NCBI GenBank assembly: GCA_020633205.1
Contig: JACKEB010000011.1
Location: forward strand, 310,001 to 374,000
Direction: 5' to 3'
Origin: Polyangiaceae bacterium
GTDB lineage: Bacteria; Myxococcota_A; Polyangia; Polyangiales; Polyangiaceae
DNA length: 64,000 nt
Part shown: positions 15,913-24,532 of the stretch, one piece after another
Layout of the letters: each line of letters opens with the position of its first letter
Numbering within the stretch: position 1 is the first letter of the stretch
Made by a program: the position numbers and the translations under genes
Notes under the pieces: generated by a model
What the model saw: the letters and a program-made list of their open reading frames with translations, nothing else
The model's database searches: none
Told to the model about the DNA's origin: nothing

Positions 15913-17064
15913 TCACGGCACCAAAGGTTCCACTCTGGGAAGGGCCGCCTTGAGCTCGGCCCATCCCATGCCAATGTTCGTGGTCTTTTTGGTTACCAAC
16001 ATCATCACGGCCTTTCCGCCCTTCATCGTTTTCGCGAAGTGGTAGTTGTTGGCCGACGTGATGTGCACTTCTTGGAAGTAGTGCTCGCCGTCTTCGGGGA
16101 TGCCCCGGTGAGCTCGCACCATTTGCTCGACGCGCCCGACGTTTGGACCTCTGAAGAGGTCCATCGTGGCCGCGGCTACGACCTCGTTCAGGGTTTGCGT
16201 GTACTGAGCCGAGTTGTGGATGCCCAGCAACATGCCTGTGTCGAGGTCAACGACACCGCACGCGACAGCGCCATCCACGTTGTTCACCACTTCCTTACAG
16301 GCCTCATCAATCTTCCCCATCATGGCTTCCTCTTCGTTTTCCCCTTCGAGCGCCGCTCCGAAGAAATCTGCTTCGCCGAGGTCGAGTTCGGCGTCGTCGC
16401 GTTGTTGTTCGTCGACTGACCGCAACAGGTCGAGCAAGAGAGATTGAAAGGAGCGTTCGATGGTCGTGGACCCGCTCTGAAACGCTCCCGTACTGAGCGA
16501 TCCGGTGGGCATCGCCAAGATCGCCTTCAACGCTTCTTCACCCGTCGATTCGCCATGCTCCGCATGTACGATCTCGCCGTCTTCGAAGTGGATTTGTCCT
16601 GGGATCGTGTCGTCGACCCGCAGCGTGATCGAGCGCCGCCCGTAGTGGAACATCTGGAGCATGTCGATCAAGCTGAGGCCGTGGATAGTGCCGCGGAATC
16701 CGGTTGCGCAATCAATGGCCTGCTGGATTGCATCGAGTAGTTCTCGTGAACCGAAGGGCTTGCACAGCACCCGCACTGCGCCGAGCTCGACGGCCTTCTG
16801 ATGATCCCGTGCGGTAGCGTAGGCGCTCATCAGGATTGGCCGACTGCTCAGTCCTCGTTCCCGTATGGCAAGCAACAGGTCGATGCCGTCGGCCTCTGCC
16901 ATGCGCAGATCAGTGAGCACGACGTCCGATACTGCCGCTTCGAGCTGTTGCAGCGCACCATCGACGGATGACGCAGAGAGTACGTCGTATCCGTTGGCTC
17001 GAAGGTCGCGCGAGATGGCGGACACGAGTTGCTGGTCGTCGTCGACTACGAGCACCGAAGTCAC
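15913..17064 (-). CDS. Response regulator with PATAN (DUF4388) and Roadblock domains
   Basis: 383 aa. The receiver occupies residues 1-120 (DDDQ near 8-11, phospho-acceptor in VVLTDLRM, Lys in VLCKPFGS). A PATAN/DUF4388 domain lies near 125-225 (GFRGTIHGLSLIDMLQMF, GQIHFEDGEIVHAEHG), then an acidic linker, then a Roadblock-like domain (about 260-383, VACGVVDLDTGMLLGIHN). The GTG start overlaps the kinase stop as GTGA. The phosphorylation state of the receiver is probably set by the kinase just upstream and passed through the Roadblock domain to the GTPase. Carrying all three domains in one chain links a two-component system directly to an MglA-like switch. Confidence 0.87.
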   Translation of the reverse strand: MTSVLVVDDDQQLVSAISRDLRANGYDVLSASSVDGALQQLEAAVSDVVLTDLRMAEADGIDLLLAIRERGLSSRPILMSAYATARDHQKAVELGAVRVLCKPFGSRELLDAIQQAIDCATGFRGTIHGLSLIDMLQMFHYGRRSITLRVDDTIPGQIHFEDGEIVHAEHGESTGEEALKAILAMPTGSLSTGAFQSGSTTIERSFQSLLLDLLRSVDEQQRDDAELDLGEADFFGAALEGENEEEAMMGKIDEACKEVVNNVDGAVACGVVDLDTGMLLGIHNSAQYTQTLNEVVAAATMDLFRGPNVGRVEQMVRAHRGIPEDGEHYFQEVHITSANNYHFAKTMKGGKAVMMLVTKKTTNIGMGWAELKAALPRVEPLVP

Positions 17065-18089
17065 AGCTCAGCAGTCCCTTCCGCTACGGGTTGTCCTTTC
17101 GGCAGCAGCACGACGATGCTGGTGCCGGTGTCGCTCGGTTCGAGCACTAGATCGCCTTGCAGGTCGCGCACGGCTTGCCGCGAGGTAGTGAGTCCCAGTC
17201 CGGTGCCCTTGGTCTTCGTAGTGAAGAATGGTTCAAAGATGCGATCGCGGAGCTGGGCTGGCACACCTGGACCGTCGTCTCGAACGCACACGCGCACCAG
17301 CGACCCACCAGATGAGTCCGCCTCGATCTCGATGTGAGCGCGCTCTCCTTTTGCTTCCGTGGCGTTCACCACCAGGTTCACGAAGACTTGTTCGATGACA
17401 ATCGGGTTTCCCCTCACCCACTCAGCTCCCGGTCCTACGGTGAACGCCAGGCTGTGTTTGCCGTCGCGGAGCAGCGGCCGAACGAAGGAACCGACGCGCT
17501 CCAGGGTCTCCTTCAGCGAGAGGTCGATCTCGACCTGAGGTCCAAGTCGCGCGTAGTCGAGGAGGCCGTCTATGGTCCGCTTCAAGCGCCGACAGGCGAT
17601 GCGGATGTCGTGAACGACCTCGCGAAGCTCCATCTCCTCCAGCGTGTTTTGCTGAGTGAGGAGTTCCGCGTTGTAGACAATGCTCGAAAGCGGAGCGCGA
17701 AGGTCGTGTGCGATCGCAGCGACGAGCTTGCCGGTGCTCTCGAGCCGTTGACGATGTAGTGCGCGCGAGAGCTTGAGGCGCTTGTCTGAGACCTCGCGCA
17801 TCACCAACAGCAAATGGCTATCGCCCAGGAGGTACGGCGAACAGCCGAGGTACGTGCCCGGGTCGTGCTCCGGTGACCACTCGGTTGCGTCCCCGAGCTG
17901 CAGGTTGCCGAGCTGTGTCCACAGCGAGTGGGGAAGCGCAAACGGAACGGAGTCGCAGTCGATGCCCACCCGCTCGAAGGTCGACTTCGCTTGTGCGCTC
18001 AGACCAACCACCCGTCCATTGCGGTCGCACACCGCAAGGGCTGCGCCCACTTGCGCGAGGTCTAGATGCAGTCCGTCGAAGTCAGTCAT
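17061..18089 (-). CDS. Histidine kinase with PAS-like input (first gene of signalling operon)
   Basis: 342 aa from the ATG at 18089 (MTDFDGL); an in-frame start at 18122 would add 11 residues. Residues 10-110 are PAS-like. The HisKA dimerisation helix carries the phospho-acceptor His in AIAHDLRAPLSSIVYNAELL. The ATPase has N box NLVVNATEAKGE, G1 DDGPGVP, F box FEPFFTTKTKGTGLGL. There is no membrane helix, so it senses in the cytoplasm. It overlaps the REC-PATAN-Roadblock gene by 3 bases, its probable phosphotransfer partner. The intergenic DNA upstream (to 18393) contains the 17-mer motif at 18184. Confidence 0.92.
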   Translation of the reverse strand: MTDFDGLHLDLAQVGAALAVCDRNGRVVGLSAQAKSTFERVGIDCDSVPFALPHSLWTQLGNLQLGDATEWSPEHDPGTYLGCSPYLLGDSHLLLVMREVSDKRLKLSRALHRQRLESTGKLVAAIAHDLRAPLSSIVYNAELLTQQNTLEEMELREVVHDIRIACRRLKRTIDGLLDYARLGPQVEIDLSLKETLERVGSFVRPLLRDGKHSLAFTVGPGAEWVRGNPIVIEQVFVNLVVNATEAKGERAHIEIEADSSGGSLVRVCVRDDGPGVPAQLRDRIFEPFFTTKTKGTGLGLTTSRQAVRDLQGDLVLEPSDTGTSIVVLLPKGQPVAEGTAEL

Positions 18090-18183
18090 CAGAGCCAGAG
18101 ACTCGATGCCTATGCAACCCACAGTCCATCGCCCCTCGCGTTCTCGGGCGAGGGCACCAGCAGGATTTTGTCGCTAAAAGTGG

Positions 18184-18200
18184 CAGCGACGCTGACGGCG
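18184..18200. repeat. Second copy of intergenic 17-mer, upstream of histidine kinase
   Basis: CAGCGACGCTGACGGCG matches the element at 4953-4969 with one mismatch. It overlaps a small inverted repeat, GACGC-TGACG-GCGTC (18188-18202). It lies about 95 bases before the kinase start, between that operon and the NtrC-type regulator. It may be an operator, or may be chance. Confidence 0.3.
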
Positions 18201-18393
18201 TCAGGTGGTTCTGCGCGGAAAGATGTCCTGGCTGTCGGAATCCGACACCTTGGTCAGTCGGAGTCCGTCAGTGTCCAAAACGGTGTGCGGTGGCGCCACG
18301 ATCCCATCGCTGGTCGACCGAGTCGCCTGCGGGGCTGTGGGTGTCAAAGGCTTGACGCTCGGGCTTGGCCAGCGCTGCGCGTGGTCACGACGC

Positions 18394-19743
18394 CTAGCGG
18401 AAGCCGTACTTGCGCAGCTTGTCACGCAGGGTGGAGCGAGGGATGCCGAGACTGCGGGCAGCCAGGCTCAGGTTGTGAGCGCTGCCCTCGTACGCGGCGA
18501 CGATCATATCGCGCTCGACGTCTCTCAACCCACGCACGTCCGATTGGTGTTCGCCGGAATTGAAGACAGGAAACTTCCCAGACTGCGGGTTGTGGGAGCT
18601 CCTCTGGCGCATGGCCCGCTGAAGGTCCTCTGCTTCAATCACCGCACCACCTGCGATCACCGCGGTGTGCTCGATCACCAGCTTCAACTCGCGCACGTTG
18701 CCAGGCCAGTCGTGTTGGCGAAGTACATCACCCGCGGCCTGGCTCAACTGCGTGGGGACGCCGGGATAACGCGCGGCGAACGCCTGTAGCAGATGCAAGG
18801 CCAGCGGCTCGATGTCGGCGAAGCGCTCCCTCAAGGGCAGCGTGAAAATGGTGAACCCAGCGAGTCGGAAGTAGAGGTCCGAGCGCATCTCCGAGTCGCT
18901 CTGATCGAGCACGCGGTTGGTGGCGCTGATCACACGCGCGCGGAGGGGGATGTCTCGCGTGCCCCCGAGTCTGCGAAAGCGCCGCGTTTCAAGCGCCCGA
19001 AGCAGCTTGGGCTGCAGCGCGAGGGGCATCTCCCCAACTTCATCCAGGAACACGCTGCCAGACCCAGCGGACTCGAGCAGACCGACGCGTGTCCCCCGGG
19101 CGCCGGTGAACGAACCGGGTTCGTGGCCAAACAGCTCGCTTTCGAAGAGCGCCTCCGGGATAGCTGCACAGTTGAACGACGCGAACGGTTGTTCCTCGTG
19201 CGTCAGCTTGTGGATGGCTTCGGCGACGAGCTCCTTTCCGGTTCCAGTCTCCCCCATGATCAGCACGGAGAGATCGGGGAAACGTGCAACGCTACGCACT
19301 TGATTTCGCACGTGGCGAACACCTTGAGTTTCCCCGAGGATGCGATCGGCGGCATCCCTCAGCGGTTCCACGTGGCGGGGCGCTGGATCCGCGTTGTCCG
19401 TCCCTTGCCAGCCCTTGCGGAACCTGCGGTCTAGATCGTCGATGGTCACTGGCTTCTCGACGACGTCATACACGCCGGCGCGCACTGCCGTGACAGTGGC
19501 TGGGACGTCGATATAGCCCGAGAGCAGGATTGTCAACGGTGCCGCAGGGAAACATTTTAGCTGCTGGATGACGCTCCAGCCGTCCATCTCGGACATATGC
19601 AAGTCGAGGACCAGGCCATCGAACGACTGCTTCCTCAACAATTCAATCGCGTCCACCCCGTCCGTTGCGGTCGTGACCCGATAACCCCGGCGCTCGAAGC
19701 CGTGGCGCAGGTAGCGCACGATTGCCGGATCGTCATCCACCAA
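18394..19743 (-). CDS. NtrC-family sigma54-dependent response regulator
   Basis: 449 aa: receiver (VLDLHM phospho-acceptor, EKPVTIDD Lys), AAA+ domain with Walker A GETGTGKE, Walker B SVFLDEVGEM, the sigma54-contact loop as GSFTGA (GAFTGA variant), and a Fis-type HTH at the end (NLSLAARSLGIPRSTLRDKL). The start is unclear. The receiver reads ILLVDDDPAIV back to a stop five codons upstream, and only TTG 19743 or an unusual CTG is available, so the start may be TTG or the 5' end may be damaged. Its partner kinase may be the one at 17061-18089. Target promoters of the -24/-12 type could not be located with confidence. Confidence 0.88.
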   Translation of the reverse strand: MVDDDPAIVRYLRHGFERRGYRVTTATDGVDAIELLRKQSFDGLVLDLHMSEMDGWSVIQQLKCFPAAPLTILLSGYIDVPATVTAVRAGVYDVVEKPVTIDDLDRRFRKGWQGTDNADPAPRHVEPLRDAADRILGETQGVRHVRNQVRSVARFPDLSVLIMGETGTGKELVAEAIHKLTHEEQPFASFNCAAIPEALFESELFGHEPGSFTGARGTRVGLLESAGSGSVFLDEVGEMPLALQPKLLRALETRRFRRLGGTRDIPLRARVISATNRVLDQSDSEMRSDLYFRLAGFTIFTLPLRERFADIEPLALHLLQAFAARYPGVPTQLSQAAGDVLRQHDWPGNVRELKLVIEHTAVIAGGAVIEAEDLQRAMRQRSSHNPQSGKFPVFNSGEHQSDVRGLRDVERDMIVAAYEGSAHNLSLAARSLGIPRSTLRDKLRKYGFR

Positions 19744-19746
19744 CAG

Positions 19747-20718
19747 GATGCTTCGGTTCGCGTGTCACTTCCGTTCGAGTTCACTCCACCCTCCACGAGA
19801 CAACGCTTTGAGCTTAGCTGCTTCCTCGTTACACGAGAACGTCTTCGCCTTGGTTTTTTGGCCGCCGTTGCTTATTGGGCCGCCGTTGCTTGTTTGCACG
19901 TCTGGTGTGACCGCCTGGCCGACTGTCGCGGTTATCCATCTCCGCCCCGGCCAAGGTCAGCGCCCACACCTCAGGGCTATCGGTCGCGGAGCTTCCATCG
20001 TGAGCCAAGTCTGGGCCAATAAACGGCCTGTAGGACCTGCAGCTTTACTTCTTGTTCGTAGCTCTCGCAGATAGATGCAGCGCAGATCGAGGCGGCGCAG
20101 ATCGAGGCGGCTCAGATCGAGGCAGTTACGGCACTGGGTTGTCGGTTACGGCACTGGGTGGCCTTGATGGCCAGAACGGCCAGGTCTCCGACAGTGTTGG
20201 CCGTTGATTCCTCGCGAAAGCGACATTCGTCAGGAGGTGTGGCTTGCCTAGCTCTCGGGCGCTTTGGAGTAACTCCAGTTTCTCCAGTGCGACGACCTCC
20301 TTCCCGAGGCTGGCATCGCCACGTTCGCATGTGGAAAAACGAGGCGCCGCAATCCTTGCGCTGCTGCACACAGGACCAGTGGAATTGGTGTGGGAGGGGG
20401 CGCGCCCCACGGATCCACCCGGGTCAGCTTCAGCTCGAACGGAGGTCCGAAACGGGCGCTCGCCGCGGCTGATCGGTTCTCACCGATGTGTGGTCAAGGG
20501 GGGGGAGAGGTAGTACCCCCAGCGTCGACAATGCCTGGCGACGTCTCGACGAGCTCCTTCGCTCGACCGACGCGACGCGGGTGAAAACCAGCGTATCTTG
20601 TCGATCATCGCGTGCTCGCTTGCTGTCTCTCCGTCGCCCGGGCGGCTTCCAACACCAGCAGACCGCGCGGAATCGTCAGACTGCTGGAGCTTTTGAGCAC
20701 CGGTGATATCTTGCCGCC
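19747..20718. other. Long intergenic region with short tandem repeats
   Basis: Nearly 1 kb without a convincing gene on either strand. It contains three 15-bp tandem repeats (20081-20125) followed by two 15-bp copies of GTTACGGCACTGGGT (20125-20139, 20145-20159). The minus strand near 20320-20190 has a protein-like stretch (LEKLELLQSARELGKPHLLT) without a start or context, possibly a decayed coding remnant. The promoter of the trypsin-like gene should lie in the last 100 bases. Confidence 0.5.
20081..20125. repeat. Three tandem 15-bp repeats
   Basis: The unit CGCAGATCGAGGCGG occurs at 20081 and 20096, with a third copy differing at two bases at 20111. In one plus frame this would encode an AQIEA pentapeptide repeat, but that frame has no start and no continuation with protein character. 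It is directly followed by two 15-bp copies of GTTACGGCACTGGGT separated by 5 bases. Confidence 0.8.
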
Positions 20719-22059
20719 ATGCTTGCCGTGGTGCGTCGCATCGTCTTCTTCCCGACCTCTCGTCGATTCGTTTCAAAGCTGGTGTTCGGCGCGGGCGCCA
20801 GTGCCCTGTTGCTTGTCTCGAGCTGTCTGCACCGGGGGAGCACCATCGGGCAGCGGGAGCCGGCTAGTCAGGATGATGAGCGCTGCAAGGGAGACGAGAA
20901 GTGCTTGGACGCGTGTCGGTTGGCTGAGCGCGACTCGGGGATGTTGGGGCAGTGCGCGGACATGCGGCAGAAGGTGGCGACGTTGGGCGCGGTTCCGGAC
21001 GATCCGGTGCCAGCAGCCAGCGAAGAGCCCGACTGGTCAAGGGCTGGCGCCGCGCGTTCGCACGAACGCCTCGCGGCCCCAGAGCTCTTCTCCCGGGCTC
21101 TGCCATCTATCGTATATATCCGTACGGATTTGGGTGCGGGCACTGGATTCGTCGTTAGCGCCAAGGGCGTCATCGCCACCAACCTCCACGTCATCGCTGG
21201 GGCCAAGAAGATTCAGGCGTTCCTGATGAACGGCGCTGAGTTGAAGCTAAAGCCTGAGGTAGCGGCGGATCCAGAACACGACGTCGCTGCTCTGCAGACG
21301 GATATGAACGTCGCGCCTGTGGCCTTGGCCCACGTGAACGCGGTGATCATGGGGCAGAAGGTGATCGTGATCGGCAACCCGCTAGGCCTCAAGGCGACGC
21401 TGTCCGAGGGCATCGTGAGCGGCGTGCGGGAGATGGATGACAAGACCAAGGTGCTGCAAATCACCGCGCCGATTTCTCCGGGAAGCTCCGGGGGACCTAT
21501 CTTCAACGAATACGGCGAGGTGATCGGAATCAGCACGTTCGTGATCCTCGGGGGCAGCAACCTTGGGTTCGGGATGCCAATTCGCTACCTGAAGGAACTG
21601 ATGCTCACGCCTCACTTCCTCTCGCGGGAGGAGGTCGCGAAGCTGACGCCTCCGCACTCGTCCGGGGATGATGCAGAACCGGAGGAGAAGTCAGCTGATG
21701 CGAGCGATCTGCCGCTGATTCAGCGGGACATCCCACAGCACGACGTGAAACTCCTCAAGGGGTGTGGCCAGGGAGATTACCGCCAGATTCGAGATCTGAT
21801 CGCGGAAGCGGTGAAGGTAGGCGCACCCCTCTACAACTCGAAGAACTTCCGCGCTTGTGCCCAGATCTACGAGGGGGCGTCGAGCGACCTCGAACGCAGT
21901 CTAGCGGCAAGCTGCAAAGGTCCGAAGAAGGCGCTCGCAGATGGGCGCAAGAAGGCCTCCAAGCAGGCCGACGATGCGCGCCGCGCATGGGCGCTACGCG
22001 ACAGCTTCGACGGGCTGACGCGGGTGATCGACAAGCTCGAGGCCCAATCCAAACAATAG
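20719..22059 (+). CDS. Trypsin-like (S1C/DegP-type) serine protease lipoprotein
   Basis: 446 aa. The signal peptide ends in a lipobox at about residue 35 (LLVSSC), so it is a lipoprotein. The protease domain has the triad in TNLHVI (His), EHDVAAL (Asp) and SPGSSGGP (Ser), with GTGFVVS and IGNPLGL typical of HtrA relatives. Residues 380-446 are helical and charged instead of the PDZ domains normal for HtrA, and a Cys-containing segment (CKGDEKCLDACRLAERD) precedes the protease. Probably periplasmic or outer-membrane bound and acting in protein quality control or predation. Absence of PDZ means it should not form the regulated DegP/DegS type of assembly. Confidence 0.88.
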   Translation: MLAVVRRIVFFPTSRRFVSKLVFGAGASALLLVSSCLHRGSTIGQREPASQDDERCKGDEKCLDACRLAERDSGMLGQCADMRQKVATLGAVPDDPVPAASEEPDWSRAGAARSHERLAAPELFSRALPSIVYIRTDLGAGTGFVVSAKGVIATNLHVIAGAKKIQAFLMNGAELKLKPEVAADPEHDVAALQTDMNVAPVALAHVNAVIMGQKVIVIGNPLGLKATLSEGIVSGVREMDDKTKVLQITAPISPGSSGGPIFNEYGEVIGISTFVILGGSNLGFGMPIRYLKELMLTPHFLSREEVAKLTPPHSSGDDAEPEEKSADASDLPLIQRDIPQHDVKLLKGCGQGDYRQIRDLIAEAVKVGAPLYNSKNFRACAQIYEGASSDLERSLAASCKGPKKALADGRKKASKQADDARRAWALRDSFDGLTRVIDKLEAQSKQ

Positions 22060-22070
22060 GTCCTCTAGGT

Positions 22071-24428
22071 CTAGCGAACTCCGCCGCAGGCCCCCGAGGC
22101 GCTGTCGGTGTCATTGTCCGTTCGGCACTGGACCCACGCATGGGGCGGGTTGCCGTCGTCCAGCACGACGAACGCTAGGGTCTGGCCCGTTGTGAGAGCC
22201 ATCGAGGCGGACGGCAACTCGAGCGTGACGTCTTCGGCTTCTGCGGGCGCCAATGCCTTCGTGGTTAGCCCCTCACCAAGCTTGGTGCCGCCGGCTGTCG
22301 GGTCGCCCTCGTAGAATCCGACCAAGACGCCCGGAGGGACGCTCGCCAAGCCGATGTTCCGCACACGCGCGATCAAGCCATAGGCGCCGTCGCATTTGGG
22401 TCGCAGGTCGACCACCAGGTCTGGTGCGCTGAACTCACCGGAGGGCTGGATGTTCTGTCGGAAGTTGTTCAGCCGCGTCTGTTTCCAGTTGGCCAGTTCA
22501 TTCAGGGGAATGCGGCCGTCTTCCTCGACATTGGTGACGTGATAGGTGTGCTGATTCCAGATCCGGCGCGTGCGCACCCATTTCCCTGCGGTATCTCCGA
22601 AAATCCGCACTCCGCGCACCTTCGTCGTCCCGTCGCCTAGACAGGTGATCCCAGAGTAGTCGTTGGAGATCACGATCAGATCAGCGTGCCCGTCGTTGTC
22701 CACGTCCGCGACGAGGGGGTATTCCGTCAAGGTGCCACTGGTATTGCAGGTGCTCCAGAGCTCGGTGCCGTTGGTCCCATCGTAGATGCGTAGCGTGTGT
22801 TCGTCGGCGTAGACCACCTCCGCTTTACCGTCGCCGTCGAAGTCGAATACTGAGCTACCCGTCGCGGCGGATGAACAGTCCTTGGTTTCCTTCAACCAAA
22901 TATTGGTCTGATCGTTTGCGACGTTGGTGTCGAGGAGCTTGGTCCCGCCGAGCACCGTGTAGCCAATGCCTGTAGCGATGGCCACGTCCGCGGTCCCATC
23001 ACCATCGAAGTCAGCGACGGTCGGCGGACCACCACCTCGAGTCGCGCCAGCCGAGCCAGCGGGGCAGTTGTTCACGAACGTCCCGTTCATGTCGATGTTT
23101 TGCCGCAGGATCTTGAAGCTGCCCGTCTCTGCGGGGTCGTAGTGCCAGACGTGGACCAGGTGGGACGCTGAGTCGACGGCGACGATCTCTGGATTGCCAT
23201 CCTTGTCGAAGTCACCCATCGCCATATGCCCCGCTGTGAGGCCAGTGGCGACGAGCTGCGTTCCGTTGTGGTCGTAGACACTGGTTGGGGTCACTACCTC
23301 GAGGAAACCATCGCCAGTGATGTCGGCGAAGACTCCCGTGCTCGCGCCAGCCACGGCGAACTTGGTGCTGCCGTCGGAGCCGTTCAGCACGGCGCTGCCC
23401 GTGAGCACCTCGGGTGACCCATCGTGATCGATGTCGCCGATGCCCGGCATGAAGCAGCCCGTGGCTGTGGAGACCCAGAACTCGGTTCCGTCGGCGTGGA
23501 GCGCGCGGGTGCGCCCATCTTGCGTGCACACAATGACTTCGTTCCCCGGCTGGCCGTCGATATCGCCCCCCGCCAGGTGCGTGCCAGGGTTGAGGCGATC
23601 ATCGAACGGGGTATCGGGGTGGTAGCTCCACTTCTCGACGACTTGGCCTCCGACGATGCTGATCGCGTGGAGCGTTCCATTCTGGGAGTAGATGGCCTTG
23701 CCGTTGTCTCCGGTCGCAGGCTTCGTGTACTCGAAGGTCGTAAACAGGATCTCTGGGATGTCTTTGGCGTCGACCTTGCCGTCGCAGTTGTCGTCGTCGA
23801 GTTCAATGACGATGGGCGTCATCATCACGTTGCCACCGTCCCAGTGGTACTTGAGCTCTGGGTCGAAGGCGGCAGCTGGTGGGTGGTACTCGCAGTTTTC
23901 GATGCAAGTGATGGGATCGCCCGGGTCCTGCCCAGCGGAACACTGAGGCGGCCTCGGGAGGCAGCGTCCGGTCGCTAGTGAGACGCCTCCGGTGCAGGTT
24001 GCACCTCCAGCGCCGGCGTCAGGCTCTTCAGCGGGATCCCCCAGGGAATATTCGCAGTAGTCTCCGCCACCACAGTCGTCTGAGTCGACGCAGGTTTTGC
24101 CCGGAGTCACACACTGCTGGAACGAGCAGACGTCGCTGTCGCCGCAACACACCGCGCCGCAGGCCTTATCCGCGAGGCAACAGGCGCCCTGGATGCACAC
24201 ACCGCCGTCGCACTCGCAGTCGCCGCCATCGACGTTGAAGGTGCCACCGCTGGAGGAACCCCCGGTGCCACCGCTTCCGGAGCCGCCGCTACCTGCGCCT
24301 GAGTCGAGGAAGTTCCCGCCGCCCACGCTGCTCCCGCTGTCCGAGCCGCAGCCATTCAGGGCGCCAGCGCCCAGCGCGATCGCTCCAATCGAAGTCAGTC
24401 CCAGTATGCCAAGTCGCTTGGTTCCCAC
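22071..24428 (-). CDS. FG-GAP/VCBS-repeat surface lipoprotein
   Basis: 785 aa. A lipobox near residue 27 (GALNGC) is followed by a Gly/Ser linker (GSGGSGSGGTGGSSSGG) and a Cys-rich segment of about 100 residues. The main body is a set of FG-GAP/VCBS repeats with calcium-like motifs DxDxDG (for example DFDGDGTADV, DVDNDGHADL, DFDGDGKAEV, DIDGQPGNEV), as in beta-propeller surface proteins. The C-terminal part (VVDLRPKCDGAYGLIARVRN) looks like a CARDB/Ig-type fold. Anchored to the outer membrane and facing outward, it may serve in adhesion or polymer binding. The two genes flanking it are unrelated. Confidence 0.88.
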   Translation of the reverse strand: MGTKRLGILGLTSIGAIALGAGALNGCGSDSGSSVGGGNFLDSGAGSGGSGSGGTGGSSSGGTFNVDGGDCECDGGVCIQGACCLADKACGAVCCGDSDVCSFQQCVTPGKTCVDSDDCGGGDYCEYSLGDPAEEPDAGAGGATCTGGVSLATGRCLPRPPQCSAGQDPGDPITCIENCEYHPPAAAFDPELKYHWDGGNVMMTPIVIELDDDNCDGKVDAKDIPEILFTTFEYTKPATGDNGKAIYSQNGTLHAISIVGGQVVEKWSYHPDTPFDDRLNPGTHLAGGDIDGQPGNEVIVCTQDGRTRALHADGTEFWVSTATGCFMPGIGDIDHDGSPEVLTGSAVLNGSDGSTKFAVAGASTGVFADITGDGFLEVVTPTSVYDHNGTQLVATGLTAGHMAMGDFDKDGNPEIVAVDSASHLVHVWHYDPAETGSFKILRQNIDMNGTFVNNCPAGSAGATRGGGPPTVADFDGDGTADVAIATGIGYTVLGGTKLLDTNVANDQTNIWLKETKDCSSAATGSSVFDFDGDGKAEVVYADEHTLRIYDGTNGTELWSTCNTSGTLTEYPLVADVDNDGHADLIVISNDYSGITCLGDGTTKVRGVRIFGDTAGKWVRTRRIWNQHTYHVTNVEEDGRIPLNELANWKQTRLNNFRQNIQPSGEFSAPDLVVDLRPKCDGAYGLIARVRNIGLASVPPGVLVGFYEGDPTAGGTKLGEGLTTKALAPAEAEDVTLELPSASMALTTGQTLAFVVLDDGNPPHAWVQCRTDNDTDSASGACGGVR

Positions 24429-24532
24429 CGGAGCAGTCTACTGGACTAACGCCCGTTCGTCTTACCAGGATGCTGACTGGCGGCCTGTTTTTGGGTGCGC
24501 TGTCAGCCATCGCGCCCTCAGTCAGCAGTGTC

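Noticed and set aside
20081..20159. CRISPR-like array
   Set aside because: Repeats are 15 bp, directly adjacent or 5 bp apart, without unique spacers or cas genes.
20158..20472. Possible small gene in the 1-kb intergenic region
   Set aside because: Starts in the middle of a repeat-flanked frame, Arg/Trp-rich, no ribosome site, no family resemblance.
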